A stretch of DNA of 7,001 nucleotides from Actinomycetes bacterium (lineage in GTDB: Bacteria > Actinomycetota > Actinomycetes > Actinomycetales > Cellulomonadaceae). Positions 1 to 5,934 of the stretch are shown in pieces (positions within the stretch are counted from its first letter, which is position 1; the number at the start of each line of letters is the position of its first letter). The notes beneath the pieces were generated by a model. It did no database searches. It saw only the letters and a list, made by a program, of their open reading frames with translations, and was not told the DNA's origin. Made by a program: the position numbers and the translations under genes. The stretch lies in the NCBI GenBank assembly GCA_023389545.1, contig JAEWEI010000108.1, forward strand, positions 1 to 7,001, in the 5' to 3' direction.

Positions 1-37
1 GGTGCAGTCCGCGTCGGTGGGGGCGGTGCTGATCTGA
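1..37 (+). CDS. ilvD: C-terminal end of upstream gene, probably dihydroxy-acid dehydratase (partial)
   Basis: Only the last 11 residues are visible, read from position 2: VQSASVGAVLI followed by TGA at 35-37. Many dihydroxy-acid dehydratases end in a small-residue tail of the type S-A-x-x-G-A-V, and ilvD commonly lies beside ilvB in actinobacteria, so IlvD is the best guess. IlvD is an Fe-S enzyme that dehydrates dihydroxy acids in valine and isoleucine synthesis, the step directly after IlvC. The other two + frames also stop close by (TGA at 30-32, TAG at 52-54), so the frame choice rests on the motif alone. The start and nearly all of the gene lie outside the window. The stop codon falls inside the first copy of the 17-bp tandem repeat. 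Confidence 0.5.
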   Translation, partial: VQSASVGAVLI

Positions 38-132
38 GGGCGGCGCCGATCTAGGGGCGGCGCCGATCTGAGGGCCGCGGCGATCTAGGGGCGGCGCCGA
101 TCTAGGGGCGGCGCCGATCTGAGGGCCGCGCA
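31..132. repeat. Six tandem copies of a 17-bp unit
   Basis: The units start at 31, 48, 65, 82, 99 and 116. Copies 2, 4 and 5 are identical (GATCTAGGGGCGGCGCC). Copy 1 has TGAGGG in place of TAGGGG. Copy 3 has TGAGGG and ends CCGCGGC. Copy 6 matches copy 3 except for its last two bases. Most units end in the palindrome GGCGCC, so neighbouring copies could pair as short hairpins with an 11-nt loop. Every copy contains a stop codon (TGA or TAG), and because 17 is not a multiple of 3 the stops fall in all three + frames, twice each. Copy 1 contains the probable ilvD stop. A 9-base direct repeat CCGCGCAGG at 126-134 and 142-150 continues the pattern in degenerate form. The array may be simple slippage-generated sequence or a weak transcript-end structure; no T-run follows it. 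Confidence 0.9.
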
Positions 133-162
133 GGCGGCTGTCCGCGCAGGTGAGGCCAGGAC

Positions 163-183
163 CGCGTCCGAGAACTGGACACG
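163..183. other. Imperfect inverted repeat upstream of the ilv promoter
   Basis: CGCGTCC at 163-169 pairs with GGACACG at 177-183, six of seven positions, around a 7-nt loop. It lies between the repeat array and the promoter. It has no T-run, so it is not a convincing terminator; it could be an operator half-site pair or chance in GC-rich DNA. Apart from this and the repeat array, I see nothing in positions 38-215. Confidence 0.25.
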
Positions 184-215
184 TGCACCACGATGTGAGA
201 CGACTGGTGGGGGGC

Positions 216-245
216 GTGACATTCGCCGGGGAACCGGCGTACAGT
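216..245 (+). promoter_or_regulatory. Probable sigma70-type promoter of the ilvBNC operon
   Basis: GTGACA at 216-221 matches five of six bases of the TTGACA -35 box. TACAGT at 240-245 fits the TANNNT -10 pattern. The spacing is 18 bp. Transcription should start near 251-253, at or just before the GTG of the leader peptide, so the promoter and leader peptide support each other. The spacer contains a perfect inverted repeat, described separately. Confidence 0.7.
224..239. promoter_or_regulatory. Perfect inverted repeat in the promoter spacer (candidate operator)
   Basis: CGCCGG at 224-229 and CCGGCG at 234-239 form a perfect 6-bp inverted repeat around GGAA. It fits between the -35 (ends 221) and the -10 (starts 240). 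A protein bound here would block RNA polymerase. It lies upstream of the expected transcription start, so it should act as DNA and not as an RNA hairpin. GC-rich palindromes of this size also arise by chance, so the operator role is inference. Confidence 0.4.
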
Positions 246-252
246 CCATTCC

Positions 253-297
253 GTGCAGACGATCATTGTTGTAGTACTTCCTGGGCGCGCCGGCTGA
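253..297 (+). CDS. ilvB leader peptide (branched-chain amino acid attenuator peptide)
   Basis: A GTG-started ORF of 14 residues reads [14 protein letters not shown]. Residues 4-9 are Ile-Ile-Val-Val-Val-Leu, the three amino acids made by this pathway. Several of their codons end in A or T (ATT, GTT, GTA, GTA, CTT), unlike the neighbouring genes, which nearly always end codons in G or C; the only other in-frame GTA I noticed is in leuB. Slow decoding when charged Ile, Val or Leu tRNA is scarce would stall the ribosome here and switch the downstream hairpin. No Shine-Dalgarno precedes the GTG, and the -10 box ends only 7 nt upstream, so translation is probably leaderless. Comparable leader peptides precede ilvBNC in Corynebacterium glutamicum, where attenuation has been reported. 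The peptide itself needs no function. The layout leaves little doubt about the role. Confidence 0.88.
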   Translation: MQTIIVVVLPGRAG

Positions 298-342
298 GGC
301 CACCTTCGTCACAGGTCTCGTCAGCGCGCGCACCCCTCGTCC
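292..342 (+). promoter_or_regulatory. Predicted antiterminator pairing of the ilv attenuator
   Basis: GGCTGAGG at 292-299 can pair with CCTCGTCC at 335-342, with one mismatch and one G-U pair, which takes up most of the terminator 5' arm. A ribosome stalled on the Ile/Val/Leu codons (262-279) would leave 292-299 free. A ribosome reaching the stop codon at 295-297 would cover it and let the terminator form. A competing local hairpin is also possible (GAG 296-298 with CTC 317-319, plus ACCT 302-305 with AGGT 313-316). The pairing was found by eye, without energy calculation. Confidence 0.45.
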
Positions 343-371
343 AGCCCCCTCCGGGCCCGAGGGGTTTTTCT
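333..371 (+). terminator. Attenuator: intrinsic terminator before ilvB
   Basis: CCCCTCG at 333-339 pairs perfectly with CGAGGGG at 358-364 around an 18-nt loop, and TTTTT follows directly at 365-369. A 5-bp alternative (CCCCT 346-350 with AGGGG 360-364) shares the same 3' arm. The terminator lies after the leader peptide and before ilvB, so it should cut off ilvBNC transcription when branched-chain amino acids are plentiful. It is the only strong T-run hairpin I see in the window. Confidence 0.85.
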
Positions 372-441
372 ATGCCAGACGCACGTTCCACCGTGCGAGC
401 AACAGCGATCGACTCAGAGCACCAGCTTCAGCACCGACGCC

Positions 442-447
442 AGGGAG
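442..447 (+). promoter_or_regulatory. Ribosome binding site that sets the ilvB start
   Basis: AGGGAG lies 5 nt before the ATG at 453. The other in-frame ATG codons at 150 and 372 have no such site: 150 is upstream of the promoter, and 372 directly follows the terminator T-run. This favours 453 as the start. Confidence 0.7.
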
Positions 448-452
448 ACACG

Positions 453-2327
453 ATGGTCCAGGGCACCCACCCCGCACCGCAGCGCACGACACCCGCCACA
501 CCGGCATCGGTGCGCGCGACGGTCGAGCCGCGGCTCGCCAGCGCGCAGCAGCCGGTTCCGCAGGCCTCGGTTGTGCGAGAGCAGGTGACGGGCGCCCAGT
601 CGATCGTCCGCTCCCTCGAGGAGGCCGGCGTCGACGTCGTCTTCGGCATCCCGGGCGGCGCGATCCTGCCGACCTACGACCCGCTGATGGACTCGAAGAA
701 GCTCCGCCACATCCTGGTGCGGCATGAGCAGGGCGCCGGGCACGCGGCGTCGGGCTACGCGCACGCCACCGGTCGGGTCGGGGTCTGCATGGCCACGTCC
801 GGGCCGGGCGCCACCAACCTGGTGACGCCGATCGCCGACGCGAACATGGACTCGATCCCGATGGTGGCCATCACCGGCCAGGTCGGGGCGTCCCTGATCG
901 GCACGGACGCGTTCCAGGAGGCCGACATCGTCGGCATCACGCTGCCGATCACCAAGCACAACTTCCTCGTGACCGACCCGGCGCAGATCCCGCGCGTCAT
1001 CGCCGAGGCGTTCCACATCGCCTCCACCGGCCGTCCCGGGCCGGTGCTCGTCGACATCGCGAAGTCGGCGATGGTCACGGACACCACGTTCTCCTGGCCG
1101 CAGGAGCTCGACCTGCCGGGATACCACCCGGTCACGAAGCCGCACGCCAAGCAGATCCGCGAGGCGGCGCGGCTGCTCGCGACCGCGCGGCGACCGGTGC
1201 TCTACATCGGCGGCGGCGCGATCCGCTCGGGCGCGGCGGCCGAACTGCGCCAGCTCGTCGACGCGTCGGGCGCAGCGGCGGTCACCACGCTGATGGCCCG
1301 CGGCGCGCTGCCCGACTCGCACCCGCAGCACCTGGGCATGCCGGGCATGCACGGCACAGTCGCAGCCGTCGCCGCGCTGCAGAAGGCCGACCTGATCGTC
1401 AGCCTGGGCGCCCGGTTCGACGACCGCGTCACCGGCAAGCTGTCGAGCTTCGCGCCGAACGCGACGATCGTGCACGCGGACATCGACCCGGCCGAGATCG
1501 GCAAGAACCGGGCCGTGGACGTGCCGATCGTCGGCGACCTGCGCGAGGTCATCGCAGACCTGCTCCCCGAGCTCGCCCGCGAGCACGGCCAGCATGGGCG
1601 CCCGGACCTGGGCGCGTGGTGGAGCGAGCTCGACAAGCTGCGCGAGACGTTCCCGCTCGGCTACGACGAGCCGAGCGACGGCCACCTCGCCCCGCAGCAC
1701 GTCATCTCCCGGATCGGGGAGATCTCCGGGCCGGAGTCGATCTTCGTGGCGGGCGTGGGCCAGCACCAGATGTGGGCCTCGCAGTTCATCCGCTACGAGC
1801 GGCCCAACTCGTGGCTCAACTCCGGCGGCCTGGGCACCATGGGCTTCGCCGTCCCGGCCGCGATGGGCGCCAAGGTGGGGGAGCCCGACCGCACCGTGTG
1901 GGCGATCGACGGCGACGGCTGCTTCCAGATGACCAACCAGGAGCTCGCCACCTGCGCGATCAACGACATCCCGATCAAGGTCGCGGTGGTCAACAACTCC
2001 TCGCTGGGCATGGTGCGCCAGTGGCAGACGCTGTTCTACGAGTCGCGCTACTCGAACACCGACCTGCACACGGGCCACGGGACGCGCCGCATCCCCGACT
2101 TCGTCAAGCTGGCCGACGCGTACGGCTGCGTCGGGCTGCGCTGCGAGACCAAGGCGGACGTGGACACCACGATCAAGCGCGCTATGGAGATCAACGACCA
2201 GCCCGTGGTTGTCGACTTCACCGTCTCGCGGGACTCGATGGTGTGGCCGATGGTGCCGTCCGGCGTCAGCAACGACGACATCCTGTACGCGCGGGGCATC
2301 ACGCCCGCGTGGGACCGGGAGGACTGA
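453..2327 (+). CDS. ilvB: Acetolactate synthase large (catalytic) subunit
   Basis: This 624-residue enzyme uses thiamine diphosphate, Mg and FAD to condense pyruvate with pyruvate or 2-oxobutyrate, the first common step of valine, leucine and isoleucine synthesis, in the cytoplasm. The first ~45 residues are a Pro/Ala/Thr-rich extension that is probably disordered. The N-terminal TPP domain begins at TGAQSIV (46-52) and carries the catalytic Glu92 in [14 protein letters not shown]. The central FAD-binding domain has RFDDR at 321-325. The C-terminal TPP domain has the GDG motif at 487-489 with the Asn pair 514-515, and VRQWQ at 521-525 includes the Trp known from herbicide-binding sites of this family. 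No key residue is missing and the length is normal. It is the first major gene of the operon, controlled by the attenuator at 253-371; IlvN is its partner subunit. The start at 453 has an RBS. An alternative in-frame ATG at 372 would add 27 residues. Confidence 0.97.
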   Translation: MVQGTHPAPQRTTPATPASVRATVEPRLASAQQPVPQASVVREQVTGAQSIVRSLEEAGVDVVFGIPGGAILPTYDPLMDSKKLRHILVRHEQGAGHAASGYAHATGRVGVCMATSGPGATNLVTPIADANMDSIPMVAITGQVGASLIGTDAFQEADIVGITLPITKHNFLVTDPAQIPRVIAEAFHIASTGRPGPVLVDIAKSAMVTDTTFSWPQELDLPGYHPVTKPHAKQIREAARLLATARRPVLYIGGGAIRSGAAAELRQLVDASGAAAVTTLMARGALPDSHPQHLGMPGMHGTVAAVAALQKADLIVSLGARFDDRVTGKLSSFAPNATIVHADIDPAEIGKNRAVDVPIVGDLREVIADLLPELAREHGQHGRPDLGAWWSELDKLRETFPLGYDEPSDGHLAPQHVISRIGEISGPESIFVAGVGQHQMWASQFIRYERPNSWLNSGGLGTMGFAVPAAMGAKVGEPDRTVWAIDGDGCFQMTNQELATCAINDIPIKVAVVNNSSLGMVRQWQTLFYESRYSNTDLHTGHGTRRIPDFVKLADAYGCVGLRCETKADVDTTIKRAMEINDQPVVVDFTVSRDSMVWPMVPSGVSNDDILYARGITPAWDRED

Positions 2328-2495
2328 GTGCGCCGGATCGGGCCGCTCGGCGGCGCCTCCCGGCAGCCGTCGCCGCACTATGACGCCCAGCTCAACGGGG
2401 GCGTCCGGGCCCGCCACGGCGGCCTGCACGTCCACGCCCTCCTCGACGCGGCGCTCGCGCCGCAGGCCTCGTCCCTGGAAGAAGGTGCAGCATGA
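2328..2495 (+). CDS. Possible small protein, 55 residues, between ilvB and ilvN
   Basis: A GTG directly abuts the ilvB stop (TGA 2325-2327) and opens a 55-codon frame ending at TGA 2493-2495, which overlaps the ilvN start as ATGA. It is the same reading frame as ilvB, so it could be read by reinitiation or by stop-codon readthrough. GGGAGG at 2317-2322 is positioned to serve as its RBS. Nearly all codons end in G or C (exceptions TAT, GAA, GAA, GGT, GCA, GCA), more than I would expect from a random spacer. The product starts MRRIGPLGGAS, has an Arg/Gly/His-rich middle with five His, and ends in an Ala/Leu-rich stretch and SSLEEGAA. There is no signal peptide, membrane segment or family that I recognise. 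It may instead be only the spacer that carries the ilvN RBS. Conservation in relatives would decide. Confidence 0.4.
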   Translation: MRRIGPLGGASRQPSPHYDAQLNGGVRARHGGLHVHALLDAALAPQASSLEEGAA

Positions 2496-3016
2496 CCAGG
2501 CACACGCTCTCGGTGCTGGTGGAGAACAAGCCGGGTGTGCTCACCCGGGTCGCCGGGCTGTTCGCCCGGCGGTCGTTCAACATCCACTCACTCGCGGTCG
2601 GCCCCACCGAGCGCGAGGAGATCTCGCGGATCACTGTGGTGGTCGACGTGGCCGAGCTGCCGCTCGAGCAGGTGACCAAGCAGCTCAACAAGCTGATCAA
2701 CGTCATCAAGATCGTCGAGCTCGAGGACAGCGCGTCGGTGCAGCGCGAGCTGCTGCTGGTCAAGGTCCGCGCCGAGGCCGCTCAGCGGACGCACGTGCTG
2801 GAGGTCGTCCAGCTGTTCCGCGCGCACGTCGTCGATGTGGTGCCGGACACCGTCACGATCGAGGCGACGGGCGGCCCGGACAAGCTCGCCGCGTTGCTTG
2901 CCGCGTTGGAGCCGTTCGGAGTCCGCGAGATCGTGCAGTCTGGCACGGTCGCGATCGGCCGTGGCTCCCGCTCCATCACCGACCGCGCGCTCGAACGGGT
3001 CAGCAGGTCCGCCTGA
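2492..3016 (+). CDS. ilvN: Acetolactate synthase small (regulatory) subunit
   Basis: This 174-residue subunit binds IlvB, raises its activity and confers feedback inhibition by valine. An ACT domain spans about residues 4-75, starting HTLSVLVENKPGVLTRVAG. The positions that line the valine site in E. coli IlvH (Asn11, Gly14, Asn29) are present here as Asn12, Gly15 and Asn30, so feedback control is probably intact. The C-terminal half (about 85-165) matches the usual small-subunit domain, including RELLLVKV and the VREIVQSGTVAIGRG stretch. The length is typical of the full-length form. The start is supported by GGAAGAAGG at 2477-2485, 6 nt before the ATG. Its ATG overlaps the end of the small upstream ORF by four bases, which suggests translational coupling if that ORF is translated. 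It is co-transcribed with ilvB and ilvC. Confidence 0.97.
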   Translation: MTRHTLSVLVENKPGVLTRVAGLFARRSFNIHSLAVGPTEREEISRITVVVDVAELPLEQVTKQLNKLINVIKIVELEDSASVQRELLLVKVRAEAAQRTHVLEVVQLFRAHVVDVVPDTVTIEATGGPDKLAALLAALEPFGVREIVQSGTVAIGRGSRSITDRALERVSRSA

Positions 3017-4096
<1,080 letters not shown>

Positions 4097-4105
4097 TCTG
4101 TACAG

Positions 4106-4144
4106 CGGCCCGGGCCCGTCCAGATGAGGACGTGGCCCGGGCCG
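4106..4144 (+). terminator. Long bulged hairpin after ilvC, probable operon terminator
   Basis: CGGCCCGGGCC at 4106-4116 pairs perfectly with GGCCCGGGCCG at 4134-4144. Inside it, CGTCC at 4117-4121 pairs with GGACG at 4128-4132, leaving one bulged T at 4133 and the loop AGATGA. That makes 16 base pairs with one bulge, starting 9 bp after the ilvC stop. What follows is TTCGCGTTCT, a poor T-run, as is common for terminators in GC-rich actinobacteria. A second small inverted repeat (CTGGC 4161-4165, GCCAG 4174-4178) lies in the same gap and may belong to control of the next gene. Confidence 0.75.
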
Positions 4145-4217
4145 TTCGCGTTCTGCGAGCCTGGCGGCCGCCTGCCAGACTCGGGCCACGCCGCGACCCG
4201 TCCCCCTGGAGGCTGAG

Positions 4218-4787
4218 ATGACCGTGACCGACCACCTGCGCGACGACAGCGAGCTGACCCGGTTCTGGGAGGTCGCCCGGGGTCACGCCGGCATCGACCG
4301 CCTGGGCGTGGTGGTGGGCTCCTCGCCGCTGGGCGCCGTTCCCCCGCCGGCGTGGTCGTTCGGCGACTCGCAGCGGTTGGCCGACGAGCTGCTGGAGTTG
4401 GTGCTGCAGGGCCGGAAGACCGCCACGACCACAGCATTGTGGGAGTTCGAGGCGGGGCAGGAGGAGCGGCCGAGCGTCGGCGACCTGTCCATCCTGCTCG
4501 ACGGCGCGGGGCGCCCGCGCGCGCTCATCCGCACGACTGTGGTGCGCGTTGTGCCGTTCTGCGACGTGGACGCGGAGTACGCGGCCGCCGAGGGGGAGGA
4601 CGACCTCTCGCTCGAGTCGTGGCGCCGGGAGCACGAGAAGTACTGGCGCCGGCTCGCGCAGGCGCGCGGCGGGCAGCCCTTCTCGCAGGATCTGCCGCTG
4701 CTGCTCGAGGAGTTCGAGTTGCTCTACCAGCAGCCGGCGATCCCGGAAGATGAGATGCAGGTCCCGATGCGTGAGACGGACCGGTAG
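4218..4787 (+). CDS. ASCH-domain protein of unknown role
   Basis: This 189-residue protein carries an ASCH (ASC-1 homology) domain across roughly residues 43-145. The visible hallmarks are WSFGD at 46-50, the Gly-Arg-Lys-Thr-Ala-Thr motif at 65-70 after LADELLELVLQ, the VGDLSILLDG strand region at 88-96, the VVPFCDVD stretch at 111-118, and the acidic EGEDD at 125-129 followed by W135 and the H139/E140 region. ASCH domains resemble PUA folds and are predicted to bind RNA; some small members hydrolyse N4-acetylcytidine. No substrate can be read from the sequence. No signal peptide or membrane segment is seen, so it is probably cytoplasmic. The start has TGGAGG at 4207-4212, 5 nt before the ATG. 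It follows the ilvC terminator and ends only 9 bp before leuB, so it may share a transcript with leuB or overlap its promoter. In the Streptomyces ilvBNC-serA-leuB-ilvE cluster, serA lies near this position. Confidence 0.88.
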   Translation: MTVTDHLRDDSELTRFWEVARGHAGIDRLGVVVGSSPLGAVPPPAWSFGDSQRLADELLELVLQGRKTATTTALWEFEAGQEERPSVGDLSILLDGAGRPRALIRTTVVRVVPFCDVDAEYAAAEGEDDLSLESWRREHEKYWRRLAQARGGQPFSQDLPLLLEEFELLYQQPAIPEDEMQVPMRETDR

Positions 4788-4790
4788 CCT
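4785..4790 (+). promoter_or_regulatory. Candidate -10 box for leaderless leuB mRNA
   Basis: TAGCCT fits TANNNT, and its end is 6 nt before the leuB ATG at 4797, which would place the transcription start on or next to the A of the ATG. The box includes the TAG stop codon of the preceding ASCH gene. leuB has no clear Shine-Dalgarno in this gap, which agrees with leaderless initiation. I see no good -35 at 16-19 bp upstream. TANNNT is a weak pattern, so the call is tentative. Confidence 0.35.
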
Positions 4791-4796
4791 GCGTCC

Positions 4797-5864
4797 ATGG
4801 TCGAGAACAACACCGCACGGGATGTCCGCCTCGCTGTCGTGGCGGGCGACGGGATTGGCACCGAGGTCGTCGAGCAGGGCCTGCTCGCGCTGGAGACCGC
4901 GCTGACCGGCACAGACGTGCGCGTGTCCACGACGGACTTCGACCTGGGCGCCCGGCGCTGGCACGCGACGGGGGAGACCCTCACCGACACCGACCTCGAC
5001 GCGATCCGCGCGCACGACGCGATCCTGCTCGGCGCCATCGGCGACCCGACGGTGCCGTCGGGCGTGCTGGAGCGCGGGCTGCTGCTCAAGCTCCGCTTCG
5101 CGCTGGACCACTACGTCAACCTGCGCCCCAGCCGCCTGTACCCCGGTGTGGCCTCGCCGCTGGGGAACCCCGGCGAGATCGACTTCGTGGTGGTCCGCGA
5201 GGGCACCGAGGGGCCCTACGTCGGCAACGGCGGCGCGATCCGCGTCGGCACGCCCGCCGAGGTCGCCAACGAGGTCAGCGTCAACACCGCCTTCGGCGTC
5301 GAGCGCGTCGTCCGCGACGCGTTCGCCCGTGCCGCCGCGCGTCCGCGCAAGAAGCTCACGCTCGTGCACAAGCACAACGTGCTGGTGCACGCGGGCCACC
5401 TGTGGCGCCGCACGGTGGACGCCGTCAACGCGGAGTTCCCCGACGTCACCGTCGACTACCTGCACGTCGACGCCGCCACGATCTTCATGGTCACCAACCC
5501 GTCGCGGTTCGACGTGATCGTCACCGACAACCTCTTCGGCGACATCATCACCGACCTCGCCGCCGCCATCACCGGCGGGATCGGCCTCGCCGCCTCGGCG
5601 AACATCAACCCGGAGCGCACCACGCCCAGCATGTTCGAGCCCGTGCACGGCTCCGCGCCCGACATCGCGGGCCAGGGCAAGGCCGACCCCACTGCCACTG
5701 TGCTCTCCGTCGCGATGCTGCTCGACCACCTGGGCCTGCCCGACGCGTCCGCCAAGGTCGAGGCCGCAGTCGCCGCCGACATCGCCGAGCGCGCCTCCCT
5801 GGACGGCCGAGTACGGTCGACGGCCGAGGTGGGCAAGGACCTCGCCGCGCGCATCGCCGGCTGA
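4797..5864 (+). CDS. leuB: 3-isopropylmalate dehydrogenase
   Basis: This 355-residue enzyme oxidises and decarboxylates 3-isopropylmalate to 2-oxoisocaproate with NAD and a divalent metal, the last leucine-specific step before transamination. The fold starts with [13 protein letters not shown] (12-24). Substrate-binding arginines are Arg100 and Arg110 ([13 protein letters not shown]) and Arg134 ([11 protein letters not shown], with Tyr141). Lys192 in HKHNV is the catalytic lysine. The metal-binding aspartates are Asp225 (HVDAATIF), Asp249 and Asp253 ([11 protein letters not shown]). The nucleotide loop HGSAPDIAG (285-293) with Asp290-Ile291 indicates NAD, not NADP, and marks LeuB over isocitrate dehydrogenase. 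The length is normal. The ATG lies only 9 bp after the ASCH stop, with no obvious RBS, so it is either translated by coupling or from a leaderless mRNA. ilvE follows after 70 bp on the same strand. Confidence 0.97.
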   Translation: MVENNTARDVRLAVVAGDGIGTEVVEQGLLALETALTGTDVRVSTTDFDLGARRWHATGETLTDTDLDAIRAHDAILLGAIGDPTVPSGVLERGLLLKLRFALDHYVNLRPSRLYPGVASPLGNPGEIDFVVVREGTEGPYVGNGGAIRVGTPAEVANEVSVNTAFGVERVVRDAFARAAARPRKKLTLVHKHNVLVHAGHLWRRTVDAVNAEFPDVTVDYLHVDAATIFMVTNPSRFDVIVTDNLFGDIITDLAAAITGGIGLAASANINPERTTPSMFEPVHGSAPDIAGQGKADPTATVLSVAMLLDHLGLPDASAKVEAAVAADIAERASLDGRVRSTAEVGKDLAARIAG

Positions 5865-5899
5865 TCTCCGCACCCGTCCCCACGGCCGTCCTCACCCGG

Positions 5900-5927
5900 T
5901 AACGTCAGAGCAGTCCCTGGTGAAAGG
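5900..5927 (+). promoter_or_regulatory. leuB-ilvE gap: possible -10 box and the ilvE ribosome binding site
   Basis: The 70-bp gap (5865-5934) has no evident hairpin terminator, so leuB and ilvE may be co-transcribed. TAACGT at 5900-5905 fits TANNNT and could give ilvE its own start about 20-25 nt before its ATG, but I see no matching -35. GAAAGG at 5922-5927 lies 7 nt before the ATG at 5935 and is a reasonable RBS. Confidence 0.3.
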
Positions 5928-5934
5928 CCAAACC

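Noticed and set aside
31..132. CRISPR array
   Set aside because: The units are head-to-tail without unique spacers, only 17 bp long, and no cas gene is near.
253..371. T-box riboswitch or other metabolite riboswitch before ilvB
   Set aside because: The leader is only about 120 nt from promoter to terminator, I see no T-box-like conserved sequence, and the Ile/Val/Leu-coding leader peptide explains the structure fully.
150..452. ilvB start at the ATG at 150
   Set aside because: It would lie upstream of the promoter and read through the leader peptide and terminator region out of frame with the peptide. The ATG at 453 has an RBS and still gives a full-length enzyme.
1616..2383. 255-codon + strand frame overlapping the end of ilvB
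   Set aside because: It is the ilvB sequence read in another frame, Arg/Ala/Gly-rich without motifs.
414..2435. 673-codon open frame on the - strand opposite ilvB
   Set aside because: Its product is Arg/Asp/Val/His-rich with no domain pattern and it is fully antisense to a well-conserved IlvB. Such frames are normal in DNA of this GC content.
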